This document shows, one piece after another, positions 6,292 through 7,225 of a stretch of DNA of 7,225 nucleotides. This DNA comes from PALSA-1006 sp036171275. GTDB lineage: Bacteria > Pseudomonadota > Gammaproteobacteria > Burkholderiales > Gallionellaceae. Position numbers and translations under genes: made by a program. The stretch lies in the NCBI GenBank assembly GCA_036171275.1, contig JAVHQT010000098.1, forward strand, positions 1 to 7,225, given 5' to 3'. The notes under the pieces were generated by a model. It was not told where the DNA came from, made no database searches, and saw nothing but the letters and a program-made list of their open reading frames with translations. Position 1 is the stretch's first letter. Each line of letters starts with the position of its first letter.

Positions 6292-6515
6292 TTTGCCGCA
6301 TCCCATTCCACATCAATCGGCGAAATCAGGTCGCCTGCTTTAACTACGCTCCCGCGTAATGCGCCAAACAAGGGGGTTGCAGGCTCAATTGGCATCACTT
6401 TCGCAATGGGTTTGCCGCGCTTGGTAATGATAAGCGGCTCTCTGCGCTCAGCTATTTCATTTAACAGTTGCAGACATTTGGCTTTGAAGTCGCCTGCGCC
6501 GATACTAGCTGCCAT
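6288..6515 (-). CDS. Phd/YefM-type antitoxin of the PIN toxin
   Basis: This 75-residue protein has the Phd/YefM DNA-binding N-terminus: IGAGDFKAKCLQLLNEIAERREPLIITKRGKPIAKVMPI is the usual strand-helix-helix layout with the KRGKPIAKV strand (32-40). The acidic C-terminus (about 61-75, ending VEWDAAK) should wrap the toxin. It neutralises the VapC-type toxin and probably represses the operon by binding the palindrome at 6538-6551. ATG 6515 is preceded by AGGGG at a proper distance. The stop overlaps the toxin start by ATGA, the arrangement typical of such pairs. Confidence 0.88.
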   Translation of the reverse strand: MAASIGAGDFKAKCLQLLNEIAERREPLIITKRGKPIAKVMPIEPATPLFGALRGSVVKAGDLISPIDVEWDAAK

Positions 6516-6537
6516 TATTTTCCCCTAGTGGTCAGAT

Positions 6538-6577
6538 GATATGGTCATATCGTAACATGGGCAAATTTTTCAATCAA
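6538..6577 (-). promoter_or_regulatory. Promoter and operator of the toxin-antitoxin/CARF operon
   Basis: On the minus strand a -35 TTGATT (6572-6577) and a -10 TACGAT (6549-6554) are separated by exactly 17 bp. The -10 overlaps the inverted repeat GATATG-GT-CATATC (6538-6551), which fits an operator bound by the antitoxin. Transcription would start near 6541, about 25 bp before the antitoxin ATG. This one promoter could drive antitoxin, toxin, membrane CARF and can2. The -35 overlaps the last codons of the upstream csx1 fragment. Confidence 0.65.
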
Positions 6578-7137
6578 TTTAGATTGCTTCGCACTCTTAG
6601 AGCGCTGTCAGTTTGTGCTTTATGAACACCGAAAATTTGCCTGCGCAATTCAGTCAAGTGTGCGTACAGAGACTCTTCATTTTGCATTGATCTAATTTCT
6701 CTATCGTCCCTAGGGCGCACGCCATGTGCCAGACTGTTACGCAGATATTCAAGACGTTGCAACGCGGGCTGATTTGCTTTCGCTACTTTTAACGCCTCTT
6801 TGCGTGCCTCAAAATCACTGATATTTCCTCCCGCTTGCAAGGTGGCGCGAGTCACCGCTGCCTCAAAAAGATAGGTGACGGCACGCAGGTAATCGCCACG
6901 TTGCAAATACTCGTCTGCCAATGCCAACTCCCATTCATCGCGTGTTTGTTGCCTAAACCACCTTATCCGCTCACTCAACGCCTGTTGGAATAACACACCA
7001 AGTGTGCCAGTGTGCTCGACTAATCGTTCAGCAATTAGTTTACGCTGTTCGTCTCGCGAACTGACTTCTTTGAAAATTGAGGTAAGTTCAGTCTGTATTT
7101 TTTGTTGTTCAAGCTGCTGGTTAAATTGATACGGCTG
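6574..7137 (-). pseudogene. csx1: Truncated Csx1 (TM1812-type) with HEPN domain only
   Basis: The reading frame runs open from the TGA at 7138-7140 to the stop at 6574 and encodes about 187 residues. It matches the C-terminal half of TM1812/Csx1-type CARF-HEPN ribonucleases: a helical RIRWFRQQ segment, then EWELALADEYLQRGDYLRAVTYLFEAA, then EYLRNSLAHG, which holds the HEPN R-x4-H catalytic motif. Csx1 proteins cut RNA when cOA binds their N-terminal CARF domain. That CARF domain is absent, and no ATG, GTG or TTG opens the frame upstream of the GTG at 6996, so this is most likely a remnant broken near 7130-7140. Initiation at GTG 6996 would give a 140-residue HEPN protein that still has the R-x4-H motif, so an unregulated or repurposed product cannot be excluded. 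It ends at the promoter of the next operon. Confidence 0.7.
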
Positions 7138-7140
7138 TCA

Positions 7141-7225
7141 GATTTTTTTGCCCCATGGGCGGGTTTATGTTTCGCGCATTCAAGTTCGAAGTGCAACCGC
7201 CGCTGGTTGCTTGGTGTAACGCATT
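7141..7225. other. Unassigned end region, possible edge of an inserted element
   Basis: No continuation of the csx1 frame exists here: that frame has further stops on the minus strand, and CARF-like sequence is not visible in any frame. The stretch has a T7 run (7143-7149), a small CCCATGGG palindrome (7152-7159) and GTAACGCATT at the very end. It may be the edge of a mobile or interspersed repeat that removed the 5' half of csx1, but no terminal repeat or transposase can be seen in so short a piece. Confidence 0.25.

Noticed and set aside
7143..7160. T7 run beside the CCCATGGG palindrome as a terminator
   Set aside because: On the plus strand the T-run precedes the hairpin, and on the minus strand the hairpin is followed by A residues, so the geometry is wrong on both strands.

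Overview
This window is the accessory and adaptation part of a type III CRISPR-Cas locus, bounded on one side by a ring-nuclease gene and on the other by a broken HEPN gene. The proteins are bacterial, base composition is moderate, and a chromosomal toxin-antitoxin pair is present. I suspect a gammaproteobacterium, but that is a weak guess. No tRNA or rRNA gene was recognised. No Cas10, Cmr/Csm subunit or Cas6 is encoded here, so the cyclic-oligoadenylate (cOA) producing interference complex must lie outside the window.

Layout, left to right. (1) 1-850: a plus-strand gene for a DUF1874 (AcrIII-1/Crn2) ring nuclease fused to a C-terminal DUF2442 domain. A near-palindrome lies upstream and a clear intrinsic terminator downstream. 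(2) 850-1024: a very short CRISPR array of three 36-bp repeats and two spacers, followed by a leader-like region at 1025-1209. The degenerate end repeat and the cas gene direction suggest minus-strand transcription. (3) 1210-3892, minus strand: a reverse transcriptase-Cas1 fusion followed by two different tandem cas2 genes, tightly coupled. (4) 3893-4007: a 115-bp gap with two inverted repeats. (5) 4008-6515, minus strand: a compact operon of Phd/YefM-type antitoxin, VapC-type PIN toxin, a two-transmembrane-helix CARF protein and a Can2/Card1-type CARF nuclease. The first three genes overlap by ATGA and the last two are 5 nt apart. A well-spaced promoter with an overlapping palindrome precedes it. 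(6) 6574-7137: the C-terminal HEPN part of a Csx1/TM1812-family effector without its CARF half, followed by 85 bp of unrelated-looking sequence to the window end.

How it may work together. A type III complex encoded elsewhere would sense phage RNA and make cOA, probably cA4. The signal would activate Can2 (nuclease) and the membrane CARF protein (membrane or signalling effect), and formerly Csx1. Crn2-DUF2442 would destroy cA4 and switch the response off. RT-Cas1 with Cas2 could add spacers from RNA as well as DNA. The most unusual points are the toxin-antitoxin pair translationally coupled to two CARF effectors, the membrane CARF protein with a predicted extracytoplasmic CxxC loop, the Crn2-DUF2442 fusion beside the array, and the paired cas2 genes.
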